A stretch of DNA of 64,000 nt from Bin55 sp965205965 (GCA_965205965.1 CBDBHT010000007.1:930001-994000); one strand, 5' to 3'. Positions 35,084-44,931 are shown, numbered from the stretch's first letter. Notes: generated from the letters alone by a model not told the origin. A program made the numbers and translations.

Positions 35084-35357
35084 TCACTTAGGCTTCGAGG
35101 TCTTCTACATACATGGCGGTGTAGTTCGAAAGTATCGACCGGATTTTCTGATTCGGCTCAAGTGCGGCGACATGCTGGTTCTGGAAACCAAAGGCCGTGA
35201 GCGCGAGCAGGACAAGGTCAAACGCAAATACCTTTGCGAATGGGTGAAGGCGGTCAACGCCCATGGTGGTTTTGGTCGCTGGTCCTCGTATGTATCAAGA
35301 AGCCCCGGCGACATTCACGACATCCTCGCGAAGTATATCGGCGAAGTTGCTGCTTGA
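35055..35357 (+). pseudogene. PD-(D/E)xK nuclease domain of the preceding restriction helicase, out of frame
   Basis: Continues the restriction protein: 'HPKFSAWVKNDHLGFEVFYI', 'KYRPDFLIRLKCGDMLVLET' and K-G-R, giving P-D-x(12)-L-E-T-K, the PD-(D/E)xK active site, then 'FGRWSSYVSRSPGDIHDILA'. In the +1 register relative to the helicase frame. If a slip or sequencing error is corrected, the whole enzyme would be about 937 residues. Confidence 0.75.
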
Positions 35358-35410
35358 AAATTACGGGTGTTGTTCTGTAAATGTCACGAACTAACGATAG
35401 CAAGATACAT

Positions 35411-35530
35411 AGACACCTCTAATTGACTTATTAGCTGCTGTTTTGATGAATCATGCCTGACATAAATACATGATTTTTAACAATATAAGGGCTATTTATG
35501 TCTGTTTGCATCGAGTAAATGGAGGGGCCA
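35411..35530 (+). mobile_element. MITE copy C
   Basis: AGACACCTCTAATTGA (left end), core TTTTGATGAATCATGCCTGA and CATAAATACATGATTTTTAA, right end CGAGTAAATGGAGGGGCC. Both terminal repeats are recognisable but mutated. Preceded within 3 bp by the 20-bp sequence shared with 19470-19489. Confidence 0.7.
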
Positions 35531-35643
35531 TCACACGATGCGTCGATATCAATTCCGGGCCATAAGTGCGGCTTCAACAATAGGTGGTATTACAGGCTAC
35601 CCCTGTCCACGGCTATGACAAAACGACAAACGATTAACTTCTC

Positions 35644-38600
35644 CTACCCCAAGAACTTTTCATTGATGTGCTGGGCTGCATGCTCACTCAATTTCTGTCC
35701 TTCGAATGTCTCAATCAGGCGTCCGGGGAAGTGCTTCTCATACCAAATAACTTTCTTCTCTCGGTATCCCTGGTACGCATCAGACGACATCATGCCCCAA
35801 TGCTCCCAGAAATATGTCTCGCCCTGCCAAGTGATTGTGAAATCGGGAAGGTACATCGTTCCATCGGATGCCCTGAGCAGAACTTCATAGGCGAAGGGGA
35901 TTTTGCGTTCGTGAAGAAGGTTAGCAATGACAAGCTCAGACTTCGATCGCACCATATCGCCACTAAGTGCTTCGTGGATTCGTCCTTCTTCGTACCAATG
36001 CTTGCGATTGACGAGGGCATCAGGAACGGCACGAAAAAATCCCTCGAAAAGGGAAGAGTTAACTAGGTTCGCCTGTGTGTTCTCCGGGCGTCGGGCGGAC
36101 AGCAGTGTTGATATATCTCCCTGAATCAACAGTGTGCAATGTTCACGCGCACGCGTAAGTGCCGTGTAGAGCAATTCCGACGATAATGACCGTCCATTGC
36201 ACTTTGGCACGACCACATAAGTATGATCAAATTCGCTTCCCTGCGCCTTGTGCACTGAAATCGCGTAGGCTAGTTCCAGATTTTCCTCCACCTTTTCGGA
36301 ACCTCCCTTGGTAGGGAGATCACTGCCATAACCAACCACCAGATGATCCTTCCGTTCGAACTTGACCTGAAATTTTCTTAATGGAGGACGTAATTGCTCG
36401 TCGAAATTGTGTTTCTGAACAAAGCCGATCTCGCCATTAAACACCTCAATGCGCTCTGCCTGACGCTTTTTGAAGTTATAGGCCCCAATAAGATCCGACT
36501 GCGATCTGTTGCGCTTTTGGATGACTTTATCGTATAGCGTAATTCCACCCAGAAGCCCGTATCGGCGAATGGCACCGGCTGCCACACGATTCTGAATGGC
36601 ACCGTTCAACGATTCAACACCATGTAGCTCCCCGCGATGCGGTGTCAACACCTGATATCTTTCGGGTTTCCGCTCGAAGGCGTTCCGCCAAAGCTCATAG
36701 GGTTTCTCCTGATTGATCTCCTCGCTGGTATGGAGTGCCATTTCCTTTTCCATCGTCTGGATAAGGATATCGGATAGAGAAGTTGGCTCATCCCAGTAAA
36801 TAACACGCAAATCCTCTTCAATATCGCCGCCTTTGTGCACATTCGTGAGAAGTTGTTCGGCATCATTTGATGTCGCCTGACCATCATCATGAGCATTCGC
36901 AGTGATGAAGAGATTAGCAAGACGTAGAATCGCTGTTCCTTTACCTTCCGCTGCACTTTTGAGTTGCCGCAGATTATGCGTGAGCTTTCCTATGCTTTCC
37001 GGCTGCTTATTGGTGAGCCATTGGATCGTGTCTGCGAAGACGCGGCCCCGGCCAATCGCCGGCAGCTGGTTTGGATCACCTACAAGAATTAGGCGACGAA
37101 TCTGATTCCAGTCGATCGCCCGCACGAGACACGCCATCAGACCAAGATCAAGCATCGACGCTTCATCAATAATGATCGTGCCGCTTCCAGTGCGTTTCCC
37201 TCCGGTCCGCTTGAAGGTTAGATTTTCGTTAAGCCATCCCCCCTTAGCCAAGAAGGAATGAATGGTAGAAGTCGCGACCCCGCGAATTTCCCGTTCGTGC
37301 ATTTTGGCACGCACACGGTCAGACGCCTTTCCTGTCGGTGCTAAAACCACAAGTGCAGCACCGTCACCCTCAGTTTGGCGGACCGCGCGGATAATTGCAC
37401 ATATTACTGAGGTCTTGCCGGTTCCGGCTGCGCCCGTTACGATTGCAAGTGGCTGCCGAAAAACCGCTGAGCATGCCTCGACCTGCGCATTAACTGCCAA
37501 TTCGTATTGTTCTCGATCCTTTTGCAGCAAAAGACTCTTTGTATCACGAATTTCATCGCGCCAGTCGTCCGTTGAAAACGGACGCGTCAAAGTGATATCC
37601 GGCCGACGGGACAACTTGGTGAAAGAGTCCTCAACAGTGCGCTCGTCATCGTAGACATCCTTCAAATATAGCCAGACACGACTACACTCAGTCCGCAACA
37701 CCATCGCCTCTTCAAGAACACCACGATCTACTTCGAAGTAGCGTTCAGAAAAGGATGCAGACTTCCATTTTGGAAGCTTGCTGAGACGGCCATTAACCTC
37801 GCCGAGTATCTCATCCGCCGCTCGGAAGGTTTGGTTGGGGTCGTTCCTCAACCGCTCCACACACAGTGCGCGGAGTCGCCGTGCATCATCACTCTCCATT
37901 TCAGCAAGTGCTTCACCTCCCAACTCAGGAGAAGGCAACACGCCTCGATCAATTAACGCCCAAGGTATGGTATCGTCCGGGCTGTCACCGACGTAACTCT
38001 CACAAAGCACGTATGGATTATCAATGGCAGCGGCAACATCGTCAGGCAAGGAGTACGTTGATCGAACATCGGGTTCCCCGCTGACAATACGCTGGATGTG
38101 TTCAACGTCGAGATCGAGCCGAGAGAGGCCATCGCGCAAAAGTCTTTGGGTACAATCAGTCTGGAGTCGCCATTGACGGTGGAGACGCTGAACTATCTTA
38201 CCCGTTAACTCAAGATCCGCGGCGTCCGTGCCTTTTTCCGCAGCCTCAAAGAACAGTTGATGCACATCCTTCGACTGCCCCTTTTCCATCAGCGCGCGCG
38301 CTGGCCCCGTAGCCTTATCGGCAGACAGAAAACGCATGACATTTAGCAGCCCGGGATACAGACCTCTCTTGCCCCAGAGATCGACGATGCAACCGAGCAA
38401 CCAGTTCTCTCGTTCATCCCAGTCTTCACTATCGTCCCCGAGTGTCCTGAGTTCATAGACGGCACTAAGGAACTGCTCCAATAGTCCAATAGCATCGTCA
38501 TCTGTCAGCAACCGAGCACCGTATTTGCAAGTTCGTGGATTTTCCGGAAACACGGCAATGCGCGACAGTACTTCCGAATCATTTCGATAACGATGGTACG

Positions 38601-39252
38601 GCAGTCGAAGTCCTTCGTCGGGATAATGTGATATGACATTTCTGGCCCATATCATTCCACCGGCGAACTTCTTACGAACGTAATCATTCGCCTCATCGTA
38701 AGATAATCGATCGCCGATCTTCTTGACGCGTGAAACGCCAATCAGAACGTATCGGGGACTTTGCTCCTCAGAAAATGGATTAGAGTAATTGGCGTAGTAG
38801 AAAATCAGGCTCCTTCCTGTTTCAATATTGGCAAAGAATTCATCGACATTTTTTGCGCGTGCGTTGTTATCGATGATCCCGCGTTCGTTATACACATTAT
38901 CGCTGTACATAGCTTCATAAGGCCACACGCAAACCGTCGACTTGGGAATTTCCCATTCGGTTTTCTTTGCCCCTCCTCGAAAGAAATGAGGTGGTTTTGA
39001 GTACCCGCGAATCGTATCCGTCCCGAACGCATTGATGCTGTACGTACAGGGAGGCAAATCCTCACTACCCAGATTTGATACCGATTTTCCAGCGTTGTCT
39101 TTCTCATTCCGCAAATCTCTCTCTCGAGCGACAACATCGCCGGGAAAAGAATGCATGCCTACACAGTACGTGTTGCATTCCGGTCGTTCGCAAATTCGGC
39201 CATTCCAGCCGTCATCGTGCCAAGCTAGACGCGCAGTCAGATGGTTCACCAT
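35644..39252 (-). CDS. Large RecD-like SF1 helicase with C-terminal nuclease-like domain
   Basis: 1202 aa. The N-terminal ~250 residues ('RLAWHDDGWNGRICERPECN', 'YCVGMHSFPGDVVARERDL') are a conserved extension of unknown role with several Cys. A long helical linker follows. The SF1B helicase core has 'AIVTGAAGTGKTSVICAII' (Walker A, about 600-618), 'GTIIIDEASMLDLGL' (about 685-699), 'LILVGDPNQLPAIGRGRVF' (about 715-733) and 'AISVHKAQGSEFDHTYVVVP' (motif V/VI region, about 1010). The C-terminus has 'VRSKSELVIANLL', then 'DGTMYLPDFTITWQGETYFW', an E-x-n-P-D-F pattern like restriction-type nucleases. Alone on its strand, flanked by a MITE and an IS remnant. Likely DNA-targeting defence enzyme. 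Confidence 0.8.
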   Translation of the reverse strand: MVNHLTARLAWHDDGWNGRICERPECNTYCVGMHSFPGDVVARERDLRNEKDNAGKSVSNLGSEDLPPCTYSINAFGTDTIRGYSKPPHFFRGGAKKTEWEIPKSTVCVWPYEAMYSDNVYNERGIIDNNARAKNVDEFFANIETGRSLIFYYANYSNPFSEEQSPRYVLIGVSRVKKIGDRLSYDEANDYVRKKFAGGMIWARNVISHYPDEGLRLPYHRYRNDSEVLSRIAVFPENPRTCKYGARLLTDDDAIGLLEQFLSAVYELRTLGDDSEDWDERENWLLGCIVDLWGKRGLYPGLLNVMRFLSADKATGPARALMEKGQSKDVHQLFFEAAEKGTDAADLELTGKIVQRLHRQWRLQTDCTQRLLRDGLSRLDLDVEHIQRIVSGEPDVRSTYSLPDDVAAAIDNPYVLCESYVGDSPDDTIPWALIDRGVLPSPELGGEALAEMESDDARRLRALCVERLRNDPNQTFRAADEILGEVNGRLSKLPKWKSASFSERYFEVDRGVLEEAMVLRTECSRVWLYLKDVYDDERTVEDSFTKLSRRPDITLTRPFSTDDWRDEIRDTKSLLLQKDREQYELAVNAQVEACSAVFRQPLAIVTGAAGTGKTSVICAIIRAVRQTEGDGAALVVLAPTGKASDRVRAKMHEREIRGVATSTIHSFLAKGGWLNENLTFKRTGGKRTGSGTIIIDEASMLDLGLMACLVRAIDWNQIRRLILVGDPNQLPAIGRGRVFADTIQWLTNKQPESIGKLTHNLRQLKSAAEGKGTAILRLANLFITANAHDDGQATSNDAEQLLTNVHKGGDIEEDLRVIYWDEPTSLSDILIQTMEKEMALHTSEEINQEKPYELWRNAFERKPERYQVLTPHRGELHGVESLNGAIQNRVAAGAIRRYGLLGGITLYDKVIQKRNRSQSDLIGAYNFKKRQAERIEVFNGEIGFVQKHNFDEQLRPPLRKFQVKFERKDHLVVGYGSDLPTKGGSEKVEENLELAYAISVHKAQGSEFDHTYVVVPKCNGRSLSSELLYTALTRAREHCTLLIQGDISTLLSARRPENTQANLVNSSLFEGFFRAVPDALVNRKHWYEEGRIHEALSGDMVRSKSELVIANLLHERKIPFAYEVLLRASDGTMYLPDFTITWQGETYFWEHWGMMSSDAYQGYREKKVIWYEKHFPGRLIETFEGQKLSEHAAQHINEKFLG

Positions 39253-39350
39253 AATGCTCTATCTTTCAAATCTGTGTCTGTTCTGGCTTCAACAGCGTGA
39301 GGAAAGGTGTGTCTGCTAGGCATCGTGAATATCGTTGATTAAAAAAACTT

Positions 39351-39501
39351 CAATGGGTTGAGGAAAACCAATGAGTCCCCGGAATTCAATAATTACAGAG
39401 TTGGACCGATTGCGAGTATGGTATGCATTGCGGTTCCTCAGGGGTGGTGCGTTACGGGAAGTCGGCAGGCTTGTGTCGATTTCGTTGCCGTTCGGCATCT
39501 T
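39351..39501 (+). mobile_element. IS1595 remnant with internal deletion
   Basis: CAATGGGTTGAGGAAAACCA and the start 'ATGAGTCCCCG' match 25465 onward; after a gap of about 100 bp it continues with GAGTTGGACCGATTGCGAGT as at 25620 and stops near 39501. Ends are missing. Confidence 0.75.
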
Positions 39502-39649
39502 ATCTATAGGAATCTGCGCAGCACGCTGTTCTGGAACACGTGAGGAAACAATCGTGAAACGTTGCTACTTAAATTACGCTCTAAAAATGCATACTAATGA
39601 AGTATATAATTTTATCCTAAAAATGTTCCAAAATTTTTTGCGACGCAGC

Positions 39650-39815
39650 CTCCTAGGCAAACACTCTTGGCAGCTTGCCAGTGTTGGTCGTCTAAGCGGT
39701 AGCGGCGGTGTAGACGGACTTTATAAATGCAAGTACTGTCACAAGCCAGACCACTTCACCGGCACTATTGGGTGATCCATCGTACGACGCGCGTGTTGTC
39801 AAAGGCACGTCTATT
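39650..39815 (+). repeat. 165-bp dispersed repeat, copy 1
   Basis: Close match to 50905-51068 (GGCAAACACTCTTGGCAGCT through GCGCGTGTTGT to a 'CACGTCTATTT' end). In both copies one frame stays open and encodes 'GLYKCKYCHKPDHFTGTIG' and a stop, with a C-x2-C pair. Could be the 3' end of an unidentified mobile element gene. Confidence 0.55.
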
Positions 39816-39837
39816 TGGTGTCTGTGGTAAAACCCCA

Positions 39838-40317
39838 TTATTTCGAGTCCTTCGCTGGTGCTACGTTCTCGGGTATAAAAGAACTTTGTTGAGACTCCGA
39901 CAGGAGGTGGTTTATACGGCGAACGATATGTAGGATCCATCCCTCTTTCAGTGCGATTTCGAACGAACCTTCATTGAACCGCTCCGCTCTACAAAACACA
40001 GTTAACAGTTTAGTGAGCTGATCCATGGAGGCGTTTTCAATCCGCTTCATATCTTCCAAAAACTTACGGGCTTCTTCAGACCTTGTCCATTCCGGCCAAG
40101 CGTAGTCGATCATAATCCATCCATGTTCGTAGCAAGCGTCATCGAAAGCTGAACCAAGATCATTGAATACAAAATATGGAAAATATTTAACTCCGTCGTC
40201 TCTTGGTTCGGGTGCATACCATTCGCCAAAACTACAGTTCGGATCTTCGAGATCTGGTAAGAAAGCAACGAGTGCCTTCATTGATTCTTGGTCTATTACT
40301 TGCTTCTCAGATGACAT
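39838..40317 (-). CDS. DUF6508 domain protein
   Basis: 159 aa. 'LVAFLPDLEDPN', 'YFPYFVFNDLGSAFDDACYE', 'LTKLLTVFCRAERFNEGSFE' and 'IALKEGWILHIVRRINHLL' match the DUF6508 pattern (R-A-E-R-F-x-x-G-x-x near the C-terminus). Function unknown; a small soluble protein common in accessory regions. ATG 40317. Stands alone between repeats. Confidence 0.65.
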   Translation of the reverse strand: MSSEKQVIDQESMKALVAFLPDLEDPNCSFGEWYAPEPRDDGVKYFPYFVFNDLGSAFDDACYEHGWIMIDYAWPEWTRSEEARKFLEDMKRIENASMDQLTKLLTVFCRAERFNEGSFEIALKEGWILHIVRRINHLLSESQQSSFIPENVAPAKDSK

Positions 40318-40388
40318 ATAAGATAACTCAAGAACTTTGTATCGCTTTTTTTGTGTAGCGGATCAATAGAACCTAATTTCTCTTATGC

Positions 40389-40800
40389 ATGCAGACTGTA
40401 GTACTCCGCATGGATAAGATTGCACTGTCAAGTGTAAAGGATGGTCCATGGAAGAAGGTGTGCGATTACGTGATAGTCAGTCCAAGTGGCGGTAACGTTC
40501 GGGTGCTGTTCGTCGAACTGAAGCGGACGATGACTGAAGGGATAAAGAGTTTTAAACAACTACGATGGAGCTTGCCACGTTTGGAGTACCTTCGGTCGCT
40601 ATGTCGTATTCATTGTGGTTATGAGGCTGATCAGGCCGTGGTCCGGTATGCGCTGGTCACGGAGAAAGGGAATCCGAGACTGGACAAGCAACCCGTTAAG
40701 CATGGGTGACCCCCGTAGACGAAACAGTATTGATGGTATTGATGTGGCACTTCACATTGTTGCCGAAGACGTGAGCTTCAGTCGGCTATGGGGCAACTGA
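40389..40800 (+). pseudogene. PD-(D/E)xK-like small protein, frameshifted
   Basis: 'KDGPWKKVCDYVIVSPSGGN', then V-R-V-L-F-V-E-L-K-R-T: a D-x(n)-E-x-K pattern like a small nuclease. 'RLDKQPVKHG' ends the first frame at 40709. The continuation 'SIDGIDVALHIVAEDVSFSR' and L-W-G-N-stop (40800) is in another frame. One shift near 40700 breaks the gene. Start uncertain (ATG 40389 used). No neighbour on the same strand. Confidence 0.45.
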
Positions 40801-41140
40801 AGCAGACCCGTTGGTTATCCTATTTATCCCACCAAAGTCATCCAAGGATTCAATGCTCCGATAACACAGTGAATACTTTTCCCCGTACCTGTCTTACACC
40901 GTGATGGCCTAGCTTGACGGTGTGAATCACGCTGATCGTATCATTGTCCAGCGTTGGTGTTGTGCTTTATTTGCGGCAATTTGCGGCAATTTGCGCCAAG
41001 CCGGCGATCGTGCTAGACGTTGCTGCGTCAGCCAAAGCCTAGAACATTGCCGCCGTAGTAATCATCCCTATGTCTCGCTCACCTTAACCCGGACGATGCA
41101 CGAATAAGACAGCAAAGTACCCATCATTCCGTTAGTAGGT
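40801..41140. other. Intergenic, no gene seen
   Basis: Contains a short tandem (GCGGCAATTT repeated about 2.5 times at 40970-41000) and no supported gene. Confidence 0.3.
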
Positions 41141-41261
41141 GGGCACCTCTATTTACCGTTCTTATCGCTATTTTGACGCATCATGCCTGATGTAAATACA
41201 TGATTTTTAATGATATAAGAATTGTTTACTTCCGTTTGCCTTCGAGCAAATAGAGGTGTCC
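41141..41261 (+). mobile_element. MITE copy D
   Basis: GGGCACCTCTATTTACCG at the left, core TTTTGACGCATCATGCCTGA and ATGATTTTTAATGATATAAG, right end CGAGCAAATAGAGGTGTCC. Best-preserved full-length copy together with the one at 50365. Confidence 0.75.
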
Positions 41262-42033
41262 AGCCGTTTGAAGTGTCTGCATTCAAAAATACTATCTTAT
41301 AACGGGCACCGTTGAATAGTCATTCGTTCAGTATAAGAAGGAGAACACATAAACGTAAAGCATCGATTAAGTACCAAACAGATGCTGCTGGTTTTTATAA
41401 CAGTGTTATAAAGCTGACATTCAGCACCCTCTCGGCTTCGAACTGGGTATGCTGGCCCGGATCACTGTGCAATTTGGGCCTTCCGCAAGCGGTTTAAGGT
41501 AGCCGGTGAATGACGGGTTTGCTGGTAAGCCTCGAAATGTCGGTTAATTCGCTCAATCTATGCGACATCTACCTCGGTACCACAGGCGAGCAGATGTACG
41601 TATCTTTCGGCAACGGTGATTCGGTCACCAGTAAAAGTGTATTCCGGTGCTCGCCGAACTCGCCGAAGGTCCCCGGCACGCCAACCAACATCGGAGTAAA
41701 AAAGGATATTCAAAATGCGTCCAATCGTGCCTGAACTACGGATAATGGGCCATATACAGATGTTGGAAGTCAAGTGACCGATCTGATCTGAAAATGGAAG
41801 TATCTCACCCCGCTCGTGCAATATCCGGGCTAGCTGCCGTCCCCCAATATCCGCCCTTTAGCCCCTCGGGACAGAACCGGTATGCCCCGACATCGAGCTG
41901 GAAGACGGTATCGGCATTTTCTGACCTCCTGCGACCAAGATCATACGCCGTAGATACCTACAATGGACATGATCCTCCGTGAGGCCGAAATCATCGAATG
42001 GCTTCAGCCATCGTAAAATGAGGTTTTTCCTCA
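41262..42033. other. Intergenic with partial dispersed repeat end
   Basis: About 770 bp. At 41812-41837 it carries CTCGTGCAATATCCGGGCTA, the end of the repeat at 2690 and 11240. A near-palindrome TTATAACAGTGTTATAA lies at about 41396. Reverse frames around 41558-41821 are open but unlike any protein I recognise. No gene called. Confidence 0.35.
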
Positions 42034-42114
42034 GGCACTATTTAAAATAATTCTTAAAAATTAAATACTCATATAGAAAATCACTTGTCAGAATAGCAGT
42101 AAATAGAGGTGCCT
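42034..42114 (-). mobile_element. MITE copy E (strongly degenerate)
   Basis: Right part CAGTAAATAGAGGTGCC matches the terminal repeat in reverse orientation; the other end (AGGCACTATTTAAA) is only weakly recognisable and the core is eroded. Confidence 0.5.
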
Positions 42115-42141
42115 AACCCCAGTGATCCCGGATCAGAAGCT

Positions 42142-43239
42142 TCATCCGCTCATCGCTTGTCTCACCCCATTAGCCTCAATCAGCCGTAAAACCGACTCGG
42201 GTGACAAGGGCTGAAGATGTGCCAGCGCATTGCGGGCTGTCCGCAATTTCTCTATGCGTTTCCGAACGCTTCGGTCGGCACCTTTCATTCCGAAAATCCT
42301 GGTCAGATCACCAATTTCCACACCGTACGGATCTTCTTTATCCATTCCGTAGTGCCTCATTTGACGCCGAACCTCAAAGAGATGTGCCGTCACAATATCG
42401 TGCCGCAGAGTTTCGATCCAAGGCAGTAGTACCGAGGCTTGAGCACTCCATAGACGTCGCTCGATTTCCCGAGGTGGGTCTTCGAGCGCGGCGCGAGCCG
42501 GATGGGCAATTCCTGATTGGGAAGTCGTACCAAGCTCCCAGGTCATAGGCGTTTCGCGTGACCACCCCTTGTCGATCGCAATCGAACGCAGTACTTCCGT
42601 AGGGGCTAGAATGCTTTGCTCGTTCTCACCAAGCAAATGTAGTGCACTATCGAAATCCCATGAGACAATTCGTGCCACGACAGTCGAAAGTAGAACGCGC
42701 AACGAGGAACTTATGGACCTCTGTCGCAAGTGTTCGTTGGCAAAAAGCATCAGATCTAATTCATCGGGGACGCCGTCCCATCTGCAAGTAATCAATGCTA
42801 CATCCTCGAAAGGAAGATCACTTGGTGGCAAGCCCGTCAAAGGTGCGAAGAATAGTGTCCGGCCAAAAACCGGTGTGGACCGACTGGCTTGCGCGTATCG
42901 GATCAGGAAATCCCGCCAAGCAGGCCAGTTACCTCTGTTCAAGCCTTCAAGCCATATTAGACGTCCCCCAAATCCCTCATCTTCGCAAAGGTCCTGAAAC
43001 GACCGGATATGGGAACGGGTTCCGGAAACGTATTGACTACACAGGTCTTCGAAAGGCGATTCGGAGCCGTATAGTCTCCCTACCGACAAAATGTTCCCCA
43101 GTGAGGCCATCAGTGCTCCCTCGAATCCTTCTGGAATCTCACTGGGAAATCGAACTACCACGCTACAACCATTCCTCAACGGAGCGCACGCAGCAGACTC
43201 GACAAAGTGTTTGACGCTAGGTAAGTCCCACAGCCTCAT
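42142..43239 (-). CDS. 365-aa protein with HEPN-like C-terminus, partner of a truncated ATPase
   Basis: ATG 43239 overlaps the stop of the upstream ATPase fragment by 4 nt. The N-terminal 250 residues resemble a P-loop-like or regulatory fold without a Walker motif ('NGCSVVVRFPSEIPEGFEGA', 'RLIWLEGLNRGNWPAWRDFL', 'EDVALITCRWDG'). The C-terminal ~100 residues are helical and contain 'RKRIEKLRTARNALAHLQPL', an R-N-x3-H motif like HEPN ribonucleases. Function unknown. The pairing with an ATPase and HEPN-like end suggests an abortive-infection type module, now crippled by loss of the ATPase N-terminus. Confidence 0.6.
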   Translation of the reverse strand: MRLWDLPSVKHFVESAACAPLRNGCSVVVRFPSEIPEGFEGALMASLGNILSVGRLYGSESPFEDLCSQYVSGTRSHIRSFQDLCEDEGFGGRLIWLEGLNRGNWPAWRDFLIRYAQASRSTPVFGRTLFFAPLTGLPPSDLPFEDVALITCRWDGVPDELDLMLFANEHLRQRSISSSLRVLLSTVVARIVSWDFDSALHLLGENEQSILAPTEVLRSIAIDKGWSRETPMTWELGTTSQSGIAHPARAALEDPPREIERRLWSAQASVLLPWIETLRHDIVTAHLFEVRRQMRHYGMDKEDPYGVEIGDLTRIFGMKGADRSVRKRIEKLRTARNALAHLQPLSPESVLRLIEANGVRQAMSG

Positions 43240-43727
43240 GGACTAGTGATTGAGGTTATCTCTTGCACCAACGAATTGAGAGACCAAGATCCTCGGACAT
43301 CCTGAACCAAGCCCAATTGCTTTGCCCACCACAAGCGTCGTACCAATGCTTCGCTATTGAATCTGGCTCCTTCTTCCTTGACCATCTCGTCGCCTGTCGC
43401 CCGTGCCTGATCGGGAGTAAAAGCTTTGTAGTCGTGTAGTGCTAAGATCTCATCTCGCGATTGCTGTTCAAGACCTAACAACTTCAGTAGCTCTGTTTGG
43501 TTTTTCGCAATGTAGTCCCGGGTCGCCTTGCCTCTGTCACGCCAATTGTTTATGTGAGACCTAGCGTGGTGCTCCAATATATGTGGCCAGCCCCCGGAAA
43601 TGTCGAGCAAGTCATTGACTTGGGAGGTGCCGACCTGAAGATTGTGGTCGCTGCACCATCGCCGGAGAAAGGCATGGTTCCAAGGATGGATGCCTAGTAG
43701 TCCACCTCCATTGAATTGATAGGTTAG
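43236..43727 (-). pseudogene. C-terminal part of an ATPase-like gene, cut by IS630
   Basis: Reading from the IS630 border: 'YQFNGGGLLGIHPWNHAFLR', 'LDISGGWPHILEHHARSHIN', 'TELLKLLGLEQQSRDEILAL' and 'EALVRRLWWAKQLGLVQDVR', then 'GSWSLNSLVQEITSITSP'. This is the winged-helix tail typical of AAA/STAND ATPases. The nucleotide-binding part is absent; nothing matching it is found on the other side of IS630. Coupled to the 365-aa gene by ATGA. Confidence 0.55.
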
Positions 43728-44926
43728 TAGGGTATGATGGGTGTTTTCGGGTGTCCCGATGAACAAGGAGAGTTCTGGATGACTAGCAAGAGGTATCGGG
43801 TGAAGTTGACGGCGGAAGAACGTGAAGAGTTGAAGGCACTGACGACGAAGGGTCGGGTATCGGCACGGAAGCAGACGCATGGGCGTATTCTGTTGCAGTG
43901 TGATGAATGGCGGGAGGATGGCGGACGGACGGTGCGATTGCGGAGGCCCTGGGCATTGGCGTAGCGACGGTGGCGCGAGTGCGTCGGCGTTGTGTGGAGG
44001 AGGGACTGGAGGCGGCTCTGAACCGGAAGGAGCAGTTGAACCGGCGGGCGAAGGTTCTGGATGGGGAGGCGGAAGCTCGGCTGGTGGCGATCGCCTGCGG
44101 CGATCCCCCGGAGGGCTACGCGCGGTGGTCGTTGCGCTTGCTCGCGGATCGCTTGGTGGAGTGTGAGATCGTGGATGGCGTGAGTCGGGAGACGGTTCGT
44201 CGTACGCTAAAAAAAACGACCTTAAACCGTGGTTGAAGCAATGCTGGTGCATTCCCCCGAAGTCGGATGCGCAGTTTGCGTGCGCCATGGAGGACATCTT
44301 GGAGGTGTATCATCGGGAATACTAGGACGATGAGGTGCTGGTGTGCATGGACGAGACCCATCGGCAGCAGGTGAAGGAAGTGCGGGTTCCGCGGCCAGCC
44401 GAACCCGGAACGCCCGCGACGACGTACGACTATGAGTACGAACGCAACGGCGTGAGCAACCTGTTTATGCTGTTCGCACCACTGGAAGGTTGGCGACGCG
44501 TGGACGTGACGAAGCGACGCACGAAAGTCGACTGGGCACGGCAGATCCAACGGTTGGTGGACGAGGACTACCCGGATAAGCGTGTCGTGCTGGTCATGGA
44601 CAACTTAAACACGCATGCCCCGGCTTCGTCCTACGAGGCGTTCGAGCCGGCCGAGGCGCGGCGCATCGCCGAGCGTCTGGAGATCCACTATACGCCCAAG
44701 CACGGCAGCTGGCTGAACATGGCCGAGATTGAGATCGGTGCGATGGTGTCGGCCCATGCCTGAACCGTCGTCTGCCCGACCGCGAAACCCTACACCGTGA
44801 AGTCAATGCTTGGCAAGAGCGAAGGAACCGCGAAGCCGTGCGAGTGGACCGGCGATTCACGACCGCCGACGCACGGATCAAACTGAAATCACTTTACCAA
44901 TCAATACAAAAGTGACGGCCTACTAG
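43727..44926 (+). mobile_element. IS630 group B element, degenerate
   Basis: About 1.2 kb with TAGTAGG-type left end and GGCCTACTAG right end. The transposase is broken into pieces: 'RYRVKLTAEEREELKALTTK' (43780), 'GAIAEALGIGVATVARVRRR' (43937), a run of eight A at 44209-44216 at the usual frameshift point, 'VLVCMDETHRQQVKEVRVPR' (first Asp), 'VVLVMDNLNTHAPASSYEAF' and 'IHYTPKHGSWLNMAEIEIGA'. Extra frameshifts near 43905, a stop near 44325 and a shift near 44755 inactivate it. The remnant at 15303 is the same element. Confidence 0.8.
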
Positions 44927-44931
44927 GGCCT

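Noticed and set aside
40970..41000. Tandem GCGGCAATTT units considered as a CRISPR array
   Set aside because: Units are adjacent without spacers and only about 2.5 copies; no cas gene in the window.
41510..41821. Open frames in the spacer before copy E, considered as a transposase fragment
   Set aside because: No catalytic or HTH motif could be identified in either strand.
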